The notes: a model not told the origin generated them from the sequence alone. 64,000 bases of DNA from an uncultured Bacteriovoracaceae bacterium (GCA_950054155.1 CATLOT010000001.1:124001-188000), one strand, 5' to 3'. Counted from the first letter of the stretch, positions 8,818 to 19,385 are shown. Numbers and translations: made by a program.

Positions 8818-10965
8818 CTACTTCTGAGCTTTTCTGATTTCGTCGAGAACAGAGCGCGCTGAGACTGGGATAGGAGTACCTGGCCCAAAGATTCCTTTAA
8901 CTCCCGTTTGCTCGAGAAAGGGGTAATCCTTTTTAGGTATGACACCACCAACGACAACAATAATATCCTCAGCACCTAACTTCTTAAGTTCATCGATAAG
9001 TGCTGGGACTAAGGTCTTGTGACCAGCAGCTTGTGAGCTTACGCCAACAACGTGAACATCGTTATCGACAGCTTGTCTCGCGACTTCTTCGGGAGTTGAG
9101 AAAAGAGGAGCAAGATCAATATCAAATCCTACATCGGCAAAAGCTGTTGCAATGACTTTAGCTCCACGGTCGTGACCATCTTGACCCATTTTAGCGACGA
9201 GCATTCTTGGGCGACGGCCAAAGTCTTTTTCAAAGCTTTCAATATCTTTTTTAATTTCCATCCAATTTTCATCCTCAGAAAAGGCACTGCCATAAACACC
9301 ACTCACTGTACGGGCCTGATCTTTAAAGCGACCCCAGTGATTTTCTAGAGCTGTGGTAATCTCACCAACAGTTGCTCTTAAGCGTGCCGCTTTTACGGCG
9401 AGATCAAGGCCATTTCCATTACCTGTTTTAGCGTATTCCCCAAGTGCTTGAAGGGCTTCTTTTACAGCTTCATTATCTCTTTTATTCTTGAGGACCTCGA
9501 GACTTTTTAACTGACCTTCTCTCACTTTAACATTATCAACTTCAAGGACTTCAAAGGGCTCATCATTGGGATTTAGGTACTTATTAACACCAACGATAAC
9601 GTCTTCACCACGGTCAATCTTTGCTTGTTTAGCAGCTGCAGACCTTTCGATGTTTAATTTTGGGACACCTTTTTCAATGGCCTTAGCCATTCCACCGAGT
9701 TCATCAATCTCTTTTATGATCTCACGAGCCTTGTCTGCGATTTCCTTTGTGAGAGTTTCCATCATATAAGATCCACCCCATGGATCGACCACTCCGGTGA
9801 TTCCCGTTTCTTCCTGAAGAATAATTTGAGTGTTCCTTGCAATACGAGCAGAGAACTCTGTGGGAAGAGCGATGGCCTCATCGAAGCTATTGGTGTGAAG
9901 TGATTGAGTTCCACCAAAGACAGCTGCCATAGCTTCAATTGTTGTTCTGACAACGTTGTTATAGGGGTCTTGTTCGGTTAGAGACCAGCCTGAGGTTTGG
10001 CAGTGAGTCCTTAGCATTGTTGACTTGGGGTTTGTTGGATTAAACTTCGAAACAATCTCATGCCATAGAAGTCTTGCTGCTCTTAGCTTTGCGACTTCCA
10101 TGTAAAAATTCATGCCAATTCCAAAAAAGAAGGAAAGGCGAGGGGCGAAGGAATCGATAGCTAGGCCAGACTCAATAGCAGTTTGAATATATTCTTTTCC
10201 ATCTGCAAGAGTGTAGGCGAGCTCAAGTGCATTGTCGGCACCGGCCTCCTGCATATGATAACCAGAGATAGAAATACTATTGAACTTAGGCATATTCTCT
10301 GAAGTGTAAGCAAAAATATCAGAGATCACTTTCATTGAAGGTTTTGGAGGATAGATATAAGTGTTCCTCACCATGAATTCTTTAAGGATATCATTTTGAA
10401 TAGTGCCACTGAGTTTCTCTGCAGAGACTCCTTGCTCTTCGGCAGCAACAATATAGTTAGCGAGAATAGGAAGGACGGCACCATTCATAGTCATTGATAC
10501 GGAAACCTTATCAAGGGGAATGCCATCAAAAAGGATTTTCATATCTTCGACAGAATCAATGGCAACGCCCGCTTTTCCGACATCACCAACGACACGAGGA
10601 TGGTCTGAGTCATATCCACGGTGAGTGGCGAGGTCAAAAGCAACAGAAACTCCTTGCCCACCGGCGGCGAGGGCCTTGCGATAAAAGTCATTTGATTCTT
10701 GTGCAGTAGAAAAACCAGCGTATTGGCGAATAGTCCAAGGACGTCCCGTGTACATGGTTGCACGGGGGCCACGAATGAAGGGAGCTTGGCCCGGGGTTGT
10801 ATTCGTTAGAGGATTGTCCTTAACATCTTCATGAGTGTAGAGGGGCTTAATGCCAATGCCTTCGGCACTTTGGCGGGTGAGGTCCTGTGATGATTTACCT
10901 TTGGTTTCCTTGGTAACCAATTTTTCCCAATTTTCTTTGTTGAACTGATTAGACTCTTGAGTCAT
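8818..10965 (-). CDS. mcm: Methylmalonyl-CoA mutase, B12-dependent, catalytic subunit
   Basis: This adenosylcobalamin enzyme isomerises L-methylmalonyl-CoA to succinyl-CoA, feeding propionyl-CoA carbon into the TCA cycle. The chosen start ([10 protein letters not shown]) is preceded by AGAGAGGAAG at good spacing; the longer reading to 11010 is not. The resulting 715 residues match the single-chain or large-subunit length. The N-terminal barrel contains [20 protein letters not shown], and the C-terminal B12 domain has the cobalt-ligand motif DGHDRG near residue 593, followed by [10 protein letters not shown]. There is no small-subunit gene next to it, so a homodimer is likely. meaB follows directly. 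Confidence 0.96.
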   Translation of the reverse strand: MTQESNQFNKENWEKLVTKETKGKSSQDLTRQSAEGIGIKPLYTHEDVKDNPLTNTTPGQAPFIRGPRATMYTGRPWTIRQYAGFSTAQESNDFYRKALAAGGQGVSVAFDLATHRGYDSDHPRVVGDVGKAGVAIDSVEDMKILFDGIPLDKVSVSMTMNGAVLPILANYIVAAEEQGVSAEKLSGTIQNDILKEFMVRNTYIYPPKPSMKVISDIFAYTSENMPKFNSISISGYHMQEAGADNALELAYTLADGKEYIQTAIESGLAIDSFAPRLSFFFGIGMNFYMEVAKLRAARLLWHEIVSKFNPTNPKSTMLRTHCQTSGWSLTEQDPYNNVVRTTIEAMAAVFGGTQSLHTNSFDEAIALPTEFSARIARNTQIILQEETGITGVVDPWGGSYMMETLTKEIADKAREIIKEIDELGGMAKAIEKGVPKLNIERSAAAKQAKIDRGEDVIVGVNKYLNPNDEPFEVLEVDNVKVREGQLKSLEVLKNKRDNEAVKEALQALGEYAKTGNGNGLDLAVKAARLRATVGEITTALENHWGRFKDQARTVSGVYGSAFSEDENWMEIKKDIESFEKDFGRRPRMLVAKMGQDGHDRGAKVIATAFADVGFDIDLAPLFSTPEEVARQAVDNDVHVVGVSSQAAGHKTLVPALIDELKKLGAEDIIVVVGGVIPKKDYPFLEQTGVKGIFGPGTPIPVSARSVLDEIRKAQK

Positions 10966-11091
10966 ACAACTTCCTCTCTGAATGATTTTTCTAGGCTTCT
11001 TAAGTACCAAATAAGGGCTAAAAGCTCAAAAATGGGCCAAAGAAAGCCTTGAAATTAGGCAGGAATTACCAAGATTATCTTGTGGCGCGTA

Positions 11092-11691
11092 ATGTCTGAT
11101 ATACTAGGTAGAGAGAAGTTGTTGAAACTTGGAGGTAGCGTGGACCAAAGTGGAAAGAATAATAAGTCCTTTACTCTAGAATCATCATTGCAGTCCTATT
11201 TCTATACTCAACTGCAGGAAATCAATGAAAAGTCTCAGGAGCCTCTACCGAATGAGACAATCTATTATTCAAGTCTTGTTATGGATTCTTTTGGCGATGC
11301 TGAAAAGTATTTTGAAAAGGAAGAGGGAAAAGTCAGGGATAAGATTCTTGGCATCAAGTTATTAAAAACATCTCACATGACAAAAGAAGAGAGAAAGAGA
11401 AGTCTCAAAGATATCGGGGACACAGCCCTTCTCATTTGTGGTTTCTTTTCAGACTCTCTTAATAAGAAAATTCTTGATACTAAATACTACCAAGAGCTGG
11501 GGCAGACTGCCTATCGCCGCCTTAATAGTGAAGTGCCACAAGCTTACGATATACCATCATTCTTTGATCTTATTTCAATGCGTTTTGATCAATTGACGAC
11601 GGTGATGAATTTGGTATCGGCCCAAACATTGGGCCGAGATGATTTATTAGATAGCGCTTATCTTATAACGAATAAGAAGCTTGCTGTTTAA
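11092..11691 (+). CDS. Hypothetical protein, alpha-helical
   Basis: I do not recognise this family. The protein of about 199 residues appears soluble and mostly helical, with no signal peptide, membrane segment or cysteine cluster. It contains FTLESSLQSYFYTQLQEIN near the start and a TSHMTKEERKRSLKDIGDTALL stretch in the middle. The ATG at 11092 is preferred over a TTG four codons earlier; both ribosome-binding sites are weak. It is divergent from the methylmalonyl-CoA mutase gene and converges with the M16 peptidase gene, overlapping its end by four bases. Confidence 0.7.
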   Translation: MSDILGREKLLKLGGSVDQSGKNNKSFTLESSLQSYFYTQLQEINEKSQEPLPNETIYYSSLVMDSFGDAEKYFEKEEGKVRDKILGIKLLKTSHMTKEERKRSLKDIGDTALLICGFFSDSLNKKILDTKYYQELGQTAYRRLNSEVPQAYDIPSFFDLISMRFDQLTTVMNLVSAQTLGRDDLLDSAYLITNKKLAV

Positions 11692-14264
11692 GATTCAAAG
11701 GGATTTTCTCTTCCCACAATAATCGTGGCCCATTTCTGAGAAAGGATTCTTTTGAGTCCTTTTAAAAACGCTTGATATTCTAATTTTTCAACGGCTTGGT
11801 TTGTCGTGTGGTAATAATCTAGCTTCTTTCCCTGCAACGTTGTAACACTATAGATATTCGCGTAATCATCATTCGTTTGAATGTTGAGTAAACTCTGTCC
11901 AGCAATCATTCTTTTAATTCTTTCAAACTCTTCTTGGGAAAGACCATTTTCTTTTATGTTGTTGAGAATCTTTCTTAAGGCCTCAATCGCCGCAGGGACT
12001 TTATCGTGTCCACTTGCCATATAGATGCCCCAGTAGCCAGCCTCAAGTGCCGTGAAGTGAATGGGCTGAGCTGTATAGCAAAGGCCTTGCCTATCTCTTA
12101 CCTCAACAAAGAGCTCTGAGCTTTGACCAGAGAGGTGGGTTGTAAGCATCTTTAGAATGAGATTATCTTTGTGCCCGAGAGGTTTTGAAGGAATACCTGT
12201 GAAGATTTGTGTTTGTTCTCTATCAAAGTAAAGAAACTTCTCCTCTCCAATCTTTGGTTTTGCAAGACCTGCTTTAGGGGCTTTTTCCTTTCTTCCTTTC
12301 AGTTGATCAAAGAGAGGCTCAAGCTTGTGATAAATTTCATCAAGGCTCTTGTCCCCACAATAGGTAATCAAGATTTCATTATTTCTTAGATTCTTTTGGT
12401 GGGTGTCTTTGATTAATTTTCCCGTAATTTTTTTGATGCTATCAAGTGTACCCATGACAGGCATTGCATAGGGATGGCCGTTAAAGAAGGTTTCACTCAC
12501 CATGCTAAAGGTTCTTTTTATGGGATCTTTTTCATAGTTGTGAATAGCTCTCTTGGTCATCTCTTTCTCTTGCTTAATATGCTCTCCCTTAAAAGTTGGA
12601 GTTAGGAGAGAGCCTTCAAAGTGCTGAAGAAGAGGGGTGAGGTGTTCGCTTTGACCATGGAGGGTGATACCATAGGCGTTTTTTCCACTAAAGGCGGAGA
12701 GTGCTGCTGAAAGATTATCAAGTTCCCCTTTTAACTTTTTATAAGGGGTTCTTGCGTAGCCCTTAGTGAGAGTGGCTCCAATAAGTTGGTAGAGTCCATT
12801 CGTATTTTTCTTCTCTTCTGTGATGCCACCTTTTATGTAGGCATGAAGGACAAATGTAGGATTGAGTGGGTTGTGACGATATATAAACTTAATGCCTGGT
12901 TTGATTTGATAAAGCTCAACCTGAGGGTCAAATTTACTCGCCTTCGGTTTCGGTAGATTAGAGCGCCTGCCCTTAAGGGTTGAAATCTTCTTTTCAAGGC
13001 GTTTTTGAAAGGCTTGAAAGTCTTTTTGAATGGCCTGAGTTTTCTTGCCTTCAGGCAGTTGAGTACACAGATGGAGTCCTCTTTTAAACATGCGCTTTAG
13101 GCAGTCATTGACTTCATTTACACTTGTCTTCTTAATTCTTTGGATGAATTCATCTTCACTACCAATATCTCCGGTAGAAGCAAAACTGTGTCCAAGAGAG
13201 AAGGCATAGGACTCTAAAGATTCCATGTCATAAACTTTAGAGGCAATATATTGGTTTTTTATTTTTTGAATTTCTTCGTCTGAAATACCTTCAGAGAGGG
13301 TTTGAATGAGTACATCTTCAAGTTGTTTGAGAAGCTTCTTTGTATTTTCGATGGGAAAGATAAACTTAAGGTAGTGAAGCCCGCCCTTATTCATAAACAT
13401 CGTGCTTGAACCACAGCTTGAAGCGAAACTTGTGTTGGCCACAAGTTCTTGATAGAGGCGACTCGACTCGCCGTGGCCCAAGCAGTTTATAGCGAGGTCC
13501 TCTTGAGGCGCAGAGGGATCCTCAAACTTTGGAGCTTGGAGACAAATACTCATTTGAACAAGGTGAGTATCTTTCTCATGAATATCTGTCGTTGATTCCT
13601 TTTTGAGTTTGAACTCTGGGAATTCAGAACGAGGACCCTCAGGAAGTTGATACGACTCAATGACCTTTATGATTTCTTCTTTATCCTTTAGGTCACCTGC
13701 AATAACAAAGAGGGCGTTACTGAGGTTGTAATAATTCTTACGAAAGGAGACAAGTTGCTCCCTACTAAAATTAAGAATTGTTCCTTCATTTCCTAGAATA
13801 GGGTGAGAGTAACCACCAGTGAAAGCGGAGTTTTGAAGCTTTAAGAAAGAGTATTGATTGGGGTTATCAATTGTTCTTCGATACTCCTCAAAAACAACAC
13901 CCCTCTCAGGGATGAGATCTTCCTCTTTAAACATAGGATTAGAAACCATGTCGAGAAGGATTTCTGTAGTCGTTTTAATCTCGCTATTTGGTGTATTGAT
14001 GTAATAGCAGGTGTAATCAAAGCTCGTGAAAGCGTTTATCTCTCCACCGAAGCTTTCGACTTCATGAGCGACAGCGGCACCTGGCCTTTTTTGTGTTCCT
14101 TTAAAAAACATGTGCTCTAGAAAGTGAGCAATGCCGTGATCTTTCTTTTCTTCAAGAGCAGAGCCTGCGCGAAACCATATCTGGGCAGAGGCAGCTGTGC
14201 TCCCTGGAGAGTGTACAAAAAGAGTTTGAAGGTTGTTTTTAAGAGTTATAAGCTCGTGTTGCAT
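11688..14264 (-). CDS. M16-family zinc metallopeptidase (two M16 domains)
   Basis: This is a pitrilysin/processing-peptidase-type protease in one chain. The inverted zinc motif HFLEH is at about residues 46-50, with the third ligand in the VVFEEYRR helix about 76 residues later. The second half repeats the fold without an HxxEH motif, as in other full-length M16 proteins. The start is taken at MQHELITLKNN, preceded by TAGGATAC. Longer readings to 14318 or 14417 lack a ribosome-binding site and overlap the divergent hemW-like gene. The length of 858 residues fits. No signal peptide is visible with this start, so it may act in the cytoplasm. The substrate is unknown. Confidence 0.9.
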   Translation of the reverse strand: MQHELITLKNNLQTLFVHSPGSTAASAQIWFRAGSALEEKKDHGIAHFLEHMFFKGTQKRPGAAVAHEVESFGGEINAFTSFDYTCYYINTPNSEIKTTTEILLDMVSNPMFKEEDLIPERGVVFEEYRRTIDNPNQYSFLKLQNSAFTGGYSHPILGNEGTILNFSREQLVSFRKNYYNLSNALFVIAGDLKDKEEIIKVIESYQLPEGPRSEFPEFKLKKESTTDIHEKDTHLVQMSICLQAPKFEDPSAPQEDLAINCLGHGESSRLYQELVANTSFASSCGSSTMFMNKGGLHYLKFIFPIENTKKLLKQLEDVLIQTLSEGISDEEIQKIKNQYIASKVYDMESLESYAFSLGHSFASTGDIGSEDEFIQRIKKTSVNEVNDCLKRMFKRGLHLCTQLPEGKKTQAIQKDFQAFQKRLEKKISTLKGRRSNLPKPKASKFDPQVELYQIKPGIKFIYRHNPLNPTFVLHAYIKGGITEEKKNTNGLYQLIGATLTKGYARTPYKKLKGELDNLSAALSAFSGKNAYGITLHGQSEHLTPLLQHFEGSLLTPTFKGEHIKQEKEMTKRAIHNYEKDPIKRTFSMVSETFFNGHPYAMPVMGTLDSIKKITGKLIKDTHQKNLRNNEILITYCGDKSLDEIYHKLEPLFDQLKGRKEKAPKAGLAKPKIGEEKFLYFDREQTQIFTGIPSKPLGHKDNLILKMLTTHLSGQSSELFVEVRDRQGLCYTAQPIHFTALEAGYWGIYMASGHDKVPAAIEALRKILNNIKENGLSQEEFERIKRMIAGQSLLNIQTNDDYANIYSVTTLQGKKLDYYHTTNQAVEKLEYQAFLKGLKRILSQKWATIIVGRENPFES

Positions 14265-14369
14265 ATTGTTGTATCCTAAAATCCTTGAGGGATTACTTGT
14301 CTTGTTATTTCTCTTCATTATAGAAGATTTAACAGTTAAAACCACCTCATTGTTAAAGAAGGAAGCTAA

Positions 14370-15488
14370 ATCCAAAACATAAACTCCCTCTACATTCACT
14401 TTCCCTACTGCCGGCACCTTTGTAATTATTGTGATTTTTATAAAACGATACCAAAGGATGGCTCTTATAGTGACTTTGAGCGGCTTTTCTTAGAAATGAT
14501 GAAAAAGAATCAAGAGCTCTTTGAAAGTCATTCTTTGGAAATGAAAAATCTTGAGACTCTTTATATTGGGGGCGGGACTCCTAGTTTATGGGGAGAGCGG
14601 GGAGCTACATTTCTTAATGAGCGCTTTAAGGATTATGAGATAAGTCTTTCTGCTGAAGGAGAATTTACTTTAGAGGTGAACCCTGGCTCTTGGACGAGAG
14701 AGGGAATAAAAGAGTGGCAAAACTTTGGGATAAACCGTTTTTCTCTAGGAATTCAGTCACTTAGGGGTGACTACTTAAAGCTCTTAGATCGAGTTCATTC
14801 AGTTGAAGATGTTTTTGAAACCCTTGAATACTTTAAAGAAATACAGGCTTCGTTCTCGGTAGACTTCATGCTTGGGCTTCCTTGGAGCCATGAAAAAGAG
14901 AGAAATATTCTTGAGGAGCTTGAGGAGATCTTGGCTTACGGACCAGAGCATCTTTCATTGTACATCCTGACCGCAAAAGGGGGATATCCTCACAAAGAGT
15001 TTCTTCCGGATGAGGAATTTATTGAGAATGAGTATCTTAAGGTGGCGAGGCATCTTAAGGATCAGGGCTATTTGCACTACGAGGTCTCAAATTTTTCGAA
15101 GCCTAATAAAGAGTCTCTTCACAATAAGAGGTATTGGCAAAGTCGTTCTGTAGCTTCATTGGGTCCGAGTGCCGTTGGTTTCTTGGCGACAGAGCAGCTT
15201 CGTTATAAATGGAAAGTCACCAAAGCAGAGTACGAAGAAGAGCTTTTGAGTGAAGAGTCTTTTAAATTAGAAAAGCTTTATATGGGCCTTCGTATTGATG
15301 AAGGGATTTTTATAAAGGATCACTTCTCTCCTCGGGAGGCTGAAAGGCTAGAACCGTTGCTACATAATTGGTGTAAAGAGGGTTTCTCTGTTTTTGACCG
15401 AGATAATGACCACTTGAAATTAACGAGTCATGGTTTTTTAATTCTTGATGGCTTGGTGCAGCAATTGTTCTCCATTCAAAATGCTTAA
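14370..15488 (+). CDS. hemW: HemW-like radical SAM protein, start codon not ATG/GTG/TTG
   Basis: HemW is a radical SAM haem chaperone related to coproporphyrinogen III dehydrogenase HemN. The first in-frame ATG (14496) would give a protein that lacks the iron-sulfur cluster. Reading the same frame upstream recovers SLYIHFPYCRHLCNYCDF, which contains the C-x3-C-x2-C cluster motif (codons at 14409, 14421 and 14430). The frame closes at a TAA at 14367. Only ATC (14370) or ATA (14379) can then serve as a start close to the expected N-terminus. An AAGGA at 14359-14363 is 6 bases before the ATC and 15 before the ATA. From 14370 the product is 372 residues, a normal HemW length. GGGTPS and a C-terminal HemN-like domain follow. 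The CxF after the third cysteine fits HemW better than HemN. Confidence 0.85.
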   Translation: MQNINSLYIHFPYCRHLCNYCDFYKTIPKDGSYSDFERLFLEMMKKNQELFESHSLEMKNLETLYIGGGTPSLWGERGATFLNERFKDYEISLSAEGEFTLEVNPGSWTREGIKEWQNFGINRFSLGIQSLRGDYLKLLDRVHSVEDVFETLEYFKEIQASFSVDFMLGLPWSHEKERNILEELEEILAYGPEHLSLYILTAKGGYPHKEFLPDEEFIENEYLKVARHLKDQGYLHYEVSNFSKPNKESLHNKRYWQSRSVASLGPSAVGFLATEQLRYKWKVTKAEYEEELLSEESFKLEKLYMGLRIDEGIFIKDHFSPREAERLEPLLHNWCKEGFSVFDRDNDHLKLTSHGFLILDGLVQQLFSIQNA

Positions 15489-15546
15489 AGCAGCCTTTAA
15501 ATATTAAGCACTTATAAATACTTGTAAGAGAATTTAAGTCATAACA

Positions 15547-15575
15547 TTGACAAAAATAAGATGCATCCCATCTTA
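15547..15575 (+). promoter_or_regulatory. Sigma-32-like heat-shock promoter of grpE-dnaK-dnaJ
   Basis: TTGACA (15547-15552) is followed, after 14 bases, by CCCATCTTA (15567-15575). This resembles the RpoH consensus (CTTGAA, 13-15 bases, CCCCATnT) and stands directly before grpE-dnaK-dnaJ. A CIRCE element, the HrcA operator, was looked for and not found. The assignment rests on pattern and context only. Confidence 0.6.
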
Positions 15576-15618
15576 GGGAGGAATAACGCGAACCTTATTT
15601 AAAAGGGAATTAAGAACA

Positions 15619-16173
15619 ATGTCTGATCAAGAAAAAATGGAAGAAGTTGTAACAGAACAAGAAGAAACTCAAGCTGAAGGCGAAGTTGAATCTGAAGAAG
15701 GTGTAGAAGCTGCAGGCGAAGAAACTGAAGAGAATTCAGAGGAAGAGGACTTTAAGCAAAAGTTCTATTATCTCGCTGCAGAGATGGACAATATGAAGAA
15801 GAGATTTGATCGCGAGAAAGACAATCTCTTAAAGTTTGGTAATGAAAAGGTTCTTTCTGGTCTTCTTGAGGTCGTCGATAATCTCGATAGAACAGCAGAT
15901 GCGATTTCTTCTGATGAAGATGAAAAAGTAAAAAATATCTTTAATGGAATTGAGATGGTGAGAAAACAATTTCTCGATGTTTTAAAGAATAATGGATTAG
16001 AAAAAGTAGAAGCACTTGGAGAGATTTTTGATCCCAATGTCCACGAAGCTATGGCCCAACAGCCAGCTGAGGGAAAAGAAGATCAAGAGATTATTCAGGT
16101 TTTTCAACATGGATATAAGCTCAACGGAAGACTCCTCAGAGCGGCGAAAGTAGTAATTGCGAATAATAATTAA
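15619..16173 (+). CDS. grpE: Nucleotide exchange factor GrpE
   Basis: GrpE releases ADP from DnaK. The first ~50 residues of this 184-residue protein are strongly acidic and probably disordered. They are followed by the long coiled coil ([22 protein letters not shown]) and the C-terminal beta domain, which ends in [19 protein letters not shown], a typical GrpE signature. The start follows AAAAGGGAATTAAGAACA. It is first in the grpE-dnaK-dnaJ operon, 23 bases before dnaK. Confidence 0.96.
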   Translation: MSDQEKMEEVVTEQEETQAEGEVESEEGVEAAGEETEENSEEEDFKQKFYYLAAEMDNMKKRFDREKDNLLKFGNEKVLSGLLEVVDNLDRTADAISSDEDEKVKNIFNGIEMVRKQFLDVLKNNGLEKVEALGEIFDPNVHEAMAQQPAEGKEDQEIIQVFQHGYKLNGRLLRAAKVVIANNN

Positions 16174-16196
16174 GAAATATTTTAAGGAGAAAAGTA

Positions 16197-18119
16197 ATGG
16201 GTAAGATTATTGGTATTGACTTAGGTACGACGAACTCTTGTGTTGCCGTTCTTGAAAACGGTAAATACAAAATTATTCCTAACAGTGAAGGGCATAACAC
16301 AACTCCTTCTGTCATTGGTTTTGGGAAGAATGAAGAAACTCTTGTGGGACAGGTTGCAAAACGCCAAGCTGTTACAAACCCAAGTAAGACACTTTATGGG
16401 ATCAAGAGACTTATTGGACGTAAATTTGATACTCCAGAAGCAAAGAAGTTTGCTGAAGTGGCGCCTTTTGAAATTTTTGCAAATAAGAATGGCGATGCTT
16501 GGGTAAAAGTAGATGGAAAAGAAATGTCTGCTCAAGAAATTTCAGCGAAAGTCCTTCAAAAAATGAAAAAGTCTGCTGAGGATTATCTTGGTGAGACAGT
16601 AACTGAAGCTGTTATCACGGTTCCTGCTTACTTTAACGATGCTCAGAGACAGGCGACGAAAGATGCGGGTCGAATTGCAGGTCTTGAAGTTAAGCGTATT
16701 GTAAACGAGCCGACAGCTGCTGCTCTCGCTTATGGTCTTGATTCAAAACAAGACAAGAATATTGCTGTTTTTGACCTTGGTGGTGGTACCTTTGATATTT
16801 CGATTCTTGAAATCACAGGTGACGGCGTTTTTGAAGTTAAGGCAACTAACGGTGATACTTTCCTTGGTGGTGAAAACTTTGACGAGCAAATCATCAACTT
16901 CCTTGCTGATGAATTTAATACTCAAGAAGGAATCGATCTTAGAAAAGATCAAATGGCACTTCAAAGACTTAAAGAAGCTGCAGAGAAAGCAAAGCATGAG
17001 CTTTCAACAACTTCAACGACAGATATCAATCTGCCTTTCATCACTGCTGATGCTTCAGGTCCTAAGCACCTTAACATCAACCTAAGTAGAGCGAAGTTTG
17101 AGTCTTTGATTGGTGATCACCTAAAAGCCCTTTCTATTCCTTGTGAAACAGCAATTAAAGATTCTGGTCTCGCAAAGAATGAAATTCATGAAGTAATTCT
17201 TGTTGGTGGATCTACACGTATTCCAGCTGTTCAAGAAAGAGTAAAAGAAATCTTTGGTAAAGAAGCTTCAAAAGGTGTTAACCCTGATGAAGTTGTTGCT
17301 GCGGGTGCTGCAATTCAAGGTGGAGTTCTTGCTGGTGACGTTAAAGATGTCCTTCTTCTTGATGTAACTCCTCTTTCACTTGGGATTGAGACTCTTGGTG
17401 GAGTTCTTACTAAAATTATTGAAAAGAACACGACAATTCCTACTAAGAAGTCACAGGTCTTTTCAACGGCTGCTGATAATCAGCCAGCGGTTAGTATTCA
17501 TGTACTTCAAGGTGAGCGTGAGTTTTCAAAAGACAATAAGACTCTTGGGAAGTTCGACCTTACAGGTATTTCTCCAGCTCCACGTGGTGTTCCTCAGATT
17601 GAGGTTACTTTCGATATCGATGCTAACGGTATCGTAAATGTTTCAGCTGTTGATAAAGCAACTGGTAAGTCTCAGGAAATTAAGATTACTGCAGGTTCTG
17701 GTCTTTCAGACGAAGAAATTGAAAGAATGGTTCGTGAAGCAGAGGAAAATAAAGAAGAAGATCAAAAGCGTCGTGAAGTTGTTGATACAAGAAATAGTCT
17801 TGATGCAATGATTCTTGCTGCTGAAAAAATGCTTAAAGATGGTGAAGGTAAAATTTCTGCTGAAGCCAAAACGGAAGTTGAAAATGCCGTTACTGAAGCA
17901 AAAGGTAAGCTTGAGTCTGAAAGTCTCGATGAGCTTAAGGCAGCTTCTGAAGCCCTTCAAACTGTTACTCACAAAGTAGCGACTGAGATGTATCAGCAAC
18001 AAGGTGGTCAACCTGGTGCTGAACAGCAAGCTGAAGCTGCTGGTGGTGAGCAGGCTTCTGCTGGAGGCGAAAAGAAAGACGACGATGATGTTGTCGACGC
18101 TGACTTCAAAGAAGTATAA
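16197..18119 (+). CDS. dnaK: Chaperone protein DnaK (Hsp70)
   Basis: This is the ATP-dependent Hsp70 chaperone. The 640-residue protein opens with the phosphate-1 motif [13 protein letters not shown], then [11 protein letters not shown] (phosphate-2) and [12 protein letters not shown] (adenosine). The substrate-binding domain and helical lid follow, with a glutamine/glycine-rich tail ending in [11 protein letters not shown], the typical bacterial DnaK terminus. It is preceded by TTTAAGGAGAAAAGTA, an excellent ribosome-binding site. It is separated from dnaJ by a terminator-like hairpin. Confidence 0.98.
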   Translation: MGKIIGIDLGTTNSCVAVLENGKYKIIPNSEGHNTTPSVIGFGKNEETLVGQVAKRQAVTNPSKTLYGIKRLIGRKFDTPEAKKFAEVAPFEIFANKNGDAWVKVDGKEMSAQEISAKVLQKMKKSAEDYLGETVTEAVITVPAYFNDAQRQATKDAGRIAGLEVKRIVNEPTAAALAYGLDSKQDKNIAVFDLGGGTFDISILEITGDGVFEVKATNGDTFLGGENFDEQIINFLADEFNTQEGIDLRKDQMALQRLKEAAEKAKHELSTTSTTDINLPFITADASGPKHLNINLSRAKFESLIGDHLKALSIPCETAIKDSGLAKNEIHEVILVGGSTRIPAVQERVKEIFGKEASKGVNPDEVVAAGAAIQGGVLAGDVKDVLLLDVTPLSLGIETLGGVLTKIIEKNTTIPTKKSQVFSTAADNQPAVSIHVLQGEREFSKDNKTLGKFDLTGISPAPRGVPQIEVTFDIDANGIVNVSAVDKATGKSQEIKITAGSGLSDEEIERMVREAEENKEEDQKRREVVDTRNSLDAMILAAEKMLKDGEGKISAEAKTEVENAVTEAKGKLESESLDELKAASEALQTVTHKVATEMYQQQGGQPGAEQQAEAAGGEQASAGGEKKDDDDVVDADFKEV

Positions 18120-18143
18120 AAGAATAAAGTCGTAAAATTTCAG

Positions 18144-18169
18144 GGAGGGCCTAACGTGCCCTCCTTTTT
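18144..18169 (+). terminator. Attenuator/terminator hairpin between dnaK and dnaJ
   Basis: A perfect 7-bp stem (GGAGGGC at 18144-18150 with GCCCTCC at 18158-18164) and a 7-base loop are followed by five Ts. It is a normal intrinsic terminator in form, but dnaJ starts 16 bases after it on the same strand. It therefore probably reduces rather than stops dnaJ transcription, giving less DnaJ than DnaK. Confidence 0.75.
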
Positions 18170-18184
18170 GTTTAAGGAAAACCA

Positions 18185-19327
18185 ATGAGTAAAAGAGATT
18201 ACTATGAGGTGCTTGGTCTTAGTAGGGGGGCATCTAAGGATGAGATTAAGAAGGCATATCGTAAGCTTGCTTTGAAATACCATCCTGATAGAAATCCTGA
18301 TGACAGTGAGGCTGAAGCAAAGTTTAAGGAAGCTTCAGAAGCAGCTGAAGTTCTTCTCGATGAAGGAAAGAAATCTCGATATGACCAATTCGGCCACGCC
18401 GGTGTTGATGGTCAAACTGGTGGTTTTGGTCAAGGTGGCTTTGGTGCCGGTGGTGACTTTGGCGATCTTGGTGACATTTTCGGTGATATTTTTGGTGACA
18501 TCCTTGGTGGTGGACGAAGAGGTGGTGGCGGCCGCCGTCGAAGCAGAGGAACACCGGGTAATGATCTCCAGATGGGACTTGACGTGACTTTTGAAGAGGC
18601 TGCTTTTGGCGCTGAAAAAAGTATTTCTTTAACTCGCTATGTAGAGTGTGGAACATGTTCTGGTTCTGGTGCGAAAGCAGGTACTCAACCTTCGACATGT
18701 GACATGTGTAATGGAATGGGTGAGGTGAGAAGGCAGCAAGGATTCTTTACTGTTGCGACAACCTGTCCAAAATGTCAGGGCAGTGGACAAATGATTCAGG
18801 ATCCTTGTGGAGACTGTCATGGCCAAGGCCGTAAACGCGAAAAAGTTGATCTTGCTGTTAAGATTCCCGTTGGAATCGATACGAATCAAAGACTTAAACT
18901 TTCTGGTGAGGGTGATAGTGGGACTCAAGGGGCACCTAATGGAGACCTGTATGTTGTCATCAATGTTCAAGATCATGCAATTTTTGAGCGTGATGGTTTT
19001 AATCTTCACTGTACAGTGCCCATTAGCTTTTCTCAGGCAACTCTTGGTGATGAGATTGAAGTACCTACTCTAGATGGGAAGGTTTCAGTTAATATTCCTG
19101 AAGGGACTCAGTCTGGTAAGAAAATGCGTTTAAAAGGAAAGGGAATTCAGCGCCTCGGTGCCTATGGGGTAGGGGACTTGATTTTGACTATTCATGTCGA
19201 AACTCCGACTAAGCTCACGAGTGAACAACGTGAAATTTTTAAGCGTTTGAGTGAGCTTGAGAATAATGAAAAGAGCCATCCGATGAGTCGGGGCTTCTTT
19301 GATAAGGTGAAAGACCTCTTCCATTAA
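18185..19327 (+). CDS. dnaJ: Chaperone protein DnaJ (Hsp40)
   Basis: DnaJ delivers substrates to DnaK and stimulates its ATPase. The 380-residue protein has the J domain with HPD at residues 33-35, a glycine/phenylalanine-rich region (about 75-115), and four zinc-binding CxxCxGxG repeats between about residues 155 and 215 ([32 protein letters not shown]). The C-terminal substrate-binding domains follow. It is a complete type-I DnaJ. A strong terminator lies 30 bases after the stop. Confidence 0.97.
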   Translation: MSKRDYYEVLGLSRGASKDEIKKAYRKLALKYHPDRNPDDSEAEAKFKEASEAAEVLLDEGKKSRYDQFGHAGVDGQTGGFGQGGFGAGGDFGDLGDIFGDIFGDILGGGRRGGGGRRRSRGTPGNDLQMGLDVTFEEAAFGAEKSISLTRYVECGTCSGSGAKAGTQPSTCDMCNGMGEVRRQQGFFTVATTCPKCQGSGQMIQDPCGDCHGQGRKREKVDLAVKIPVGIDTNQRLKLSGEGDSGTQGAPNGDLYVVINVQDHAIFERDGFNLHCTVPISFSQATLGDEIEVPTLDGKVSVNIPEGTQSGKKMRLKGKGIQRLGAYGVGDLILTIHVETPTKLTSEQREIFKRLSELENNEKSHPMSRGFFDKVKDLFH

Positions 19328-19356
19328 TTACCACAATAAAAATTTCTTATTACTAA

Positions 19357-19381
19357 CCCCCAGCATAGCTGGGGGTTTTTG
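19357..19381 (+). terminator. Intrinsic terminator after dnaJ
   Basis: A perfect 8-bp stem, CCCCCAGC (19357-19364) with GCTGGGGG (19368-19375), has a 3-base loop and is followed by TTTTTG. It ends the grpE-dnaK-dnaJ operon. Confidence 0.9.
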
Positions 19382-19385
19382 TTTC

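Noticed and set aside
14350-14382. Start of the HemW-like gene in another frame with a frameshift (TTG at 14350)
   Set aside because: That frame stops at 14380-14382, has no ribosome-binding site before the TTG and no slippery sequence; a non-standard start in the correct frame is simpler.
14265-14417. Longer N-terminus for the M16 peptidase
   Set aside because: No ribosome-binding site for the upstream starts, family homology begins at MQHEL, and the region belongs to the divergent HemW-like gene.
15489-15618. CIRCE element before grpE
   Set aside because: No TTAGCACTC-N9-GAGTGCTAA-like inverted repeat is present.
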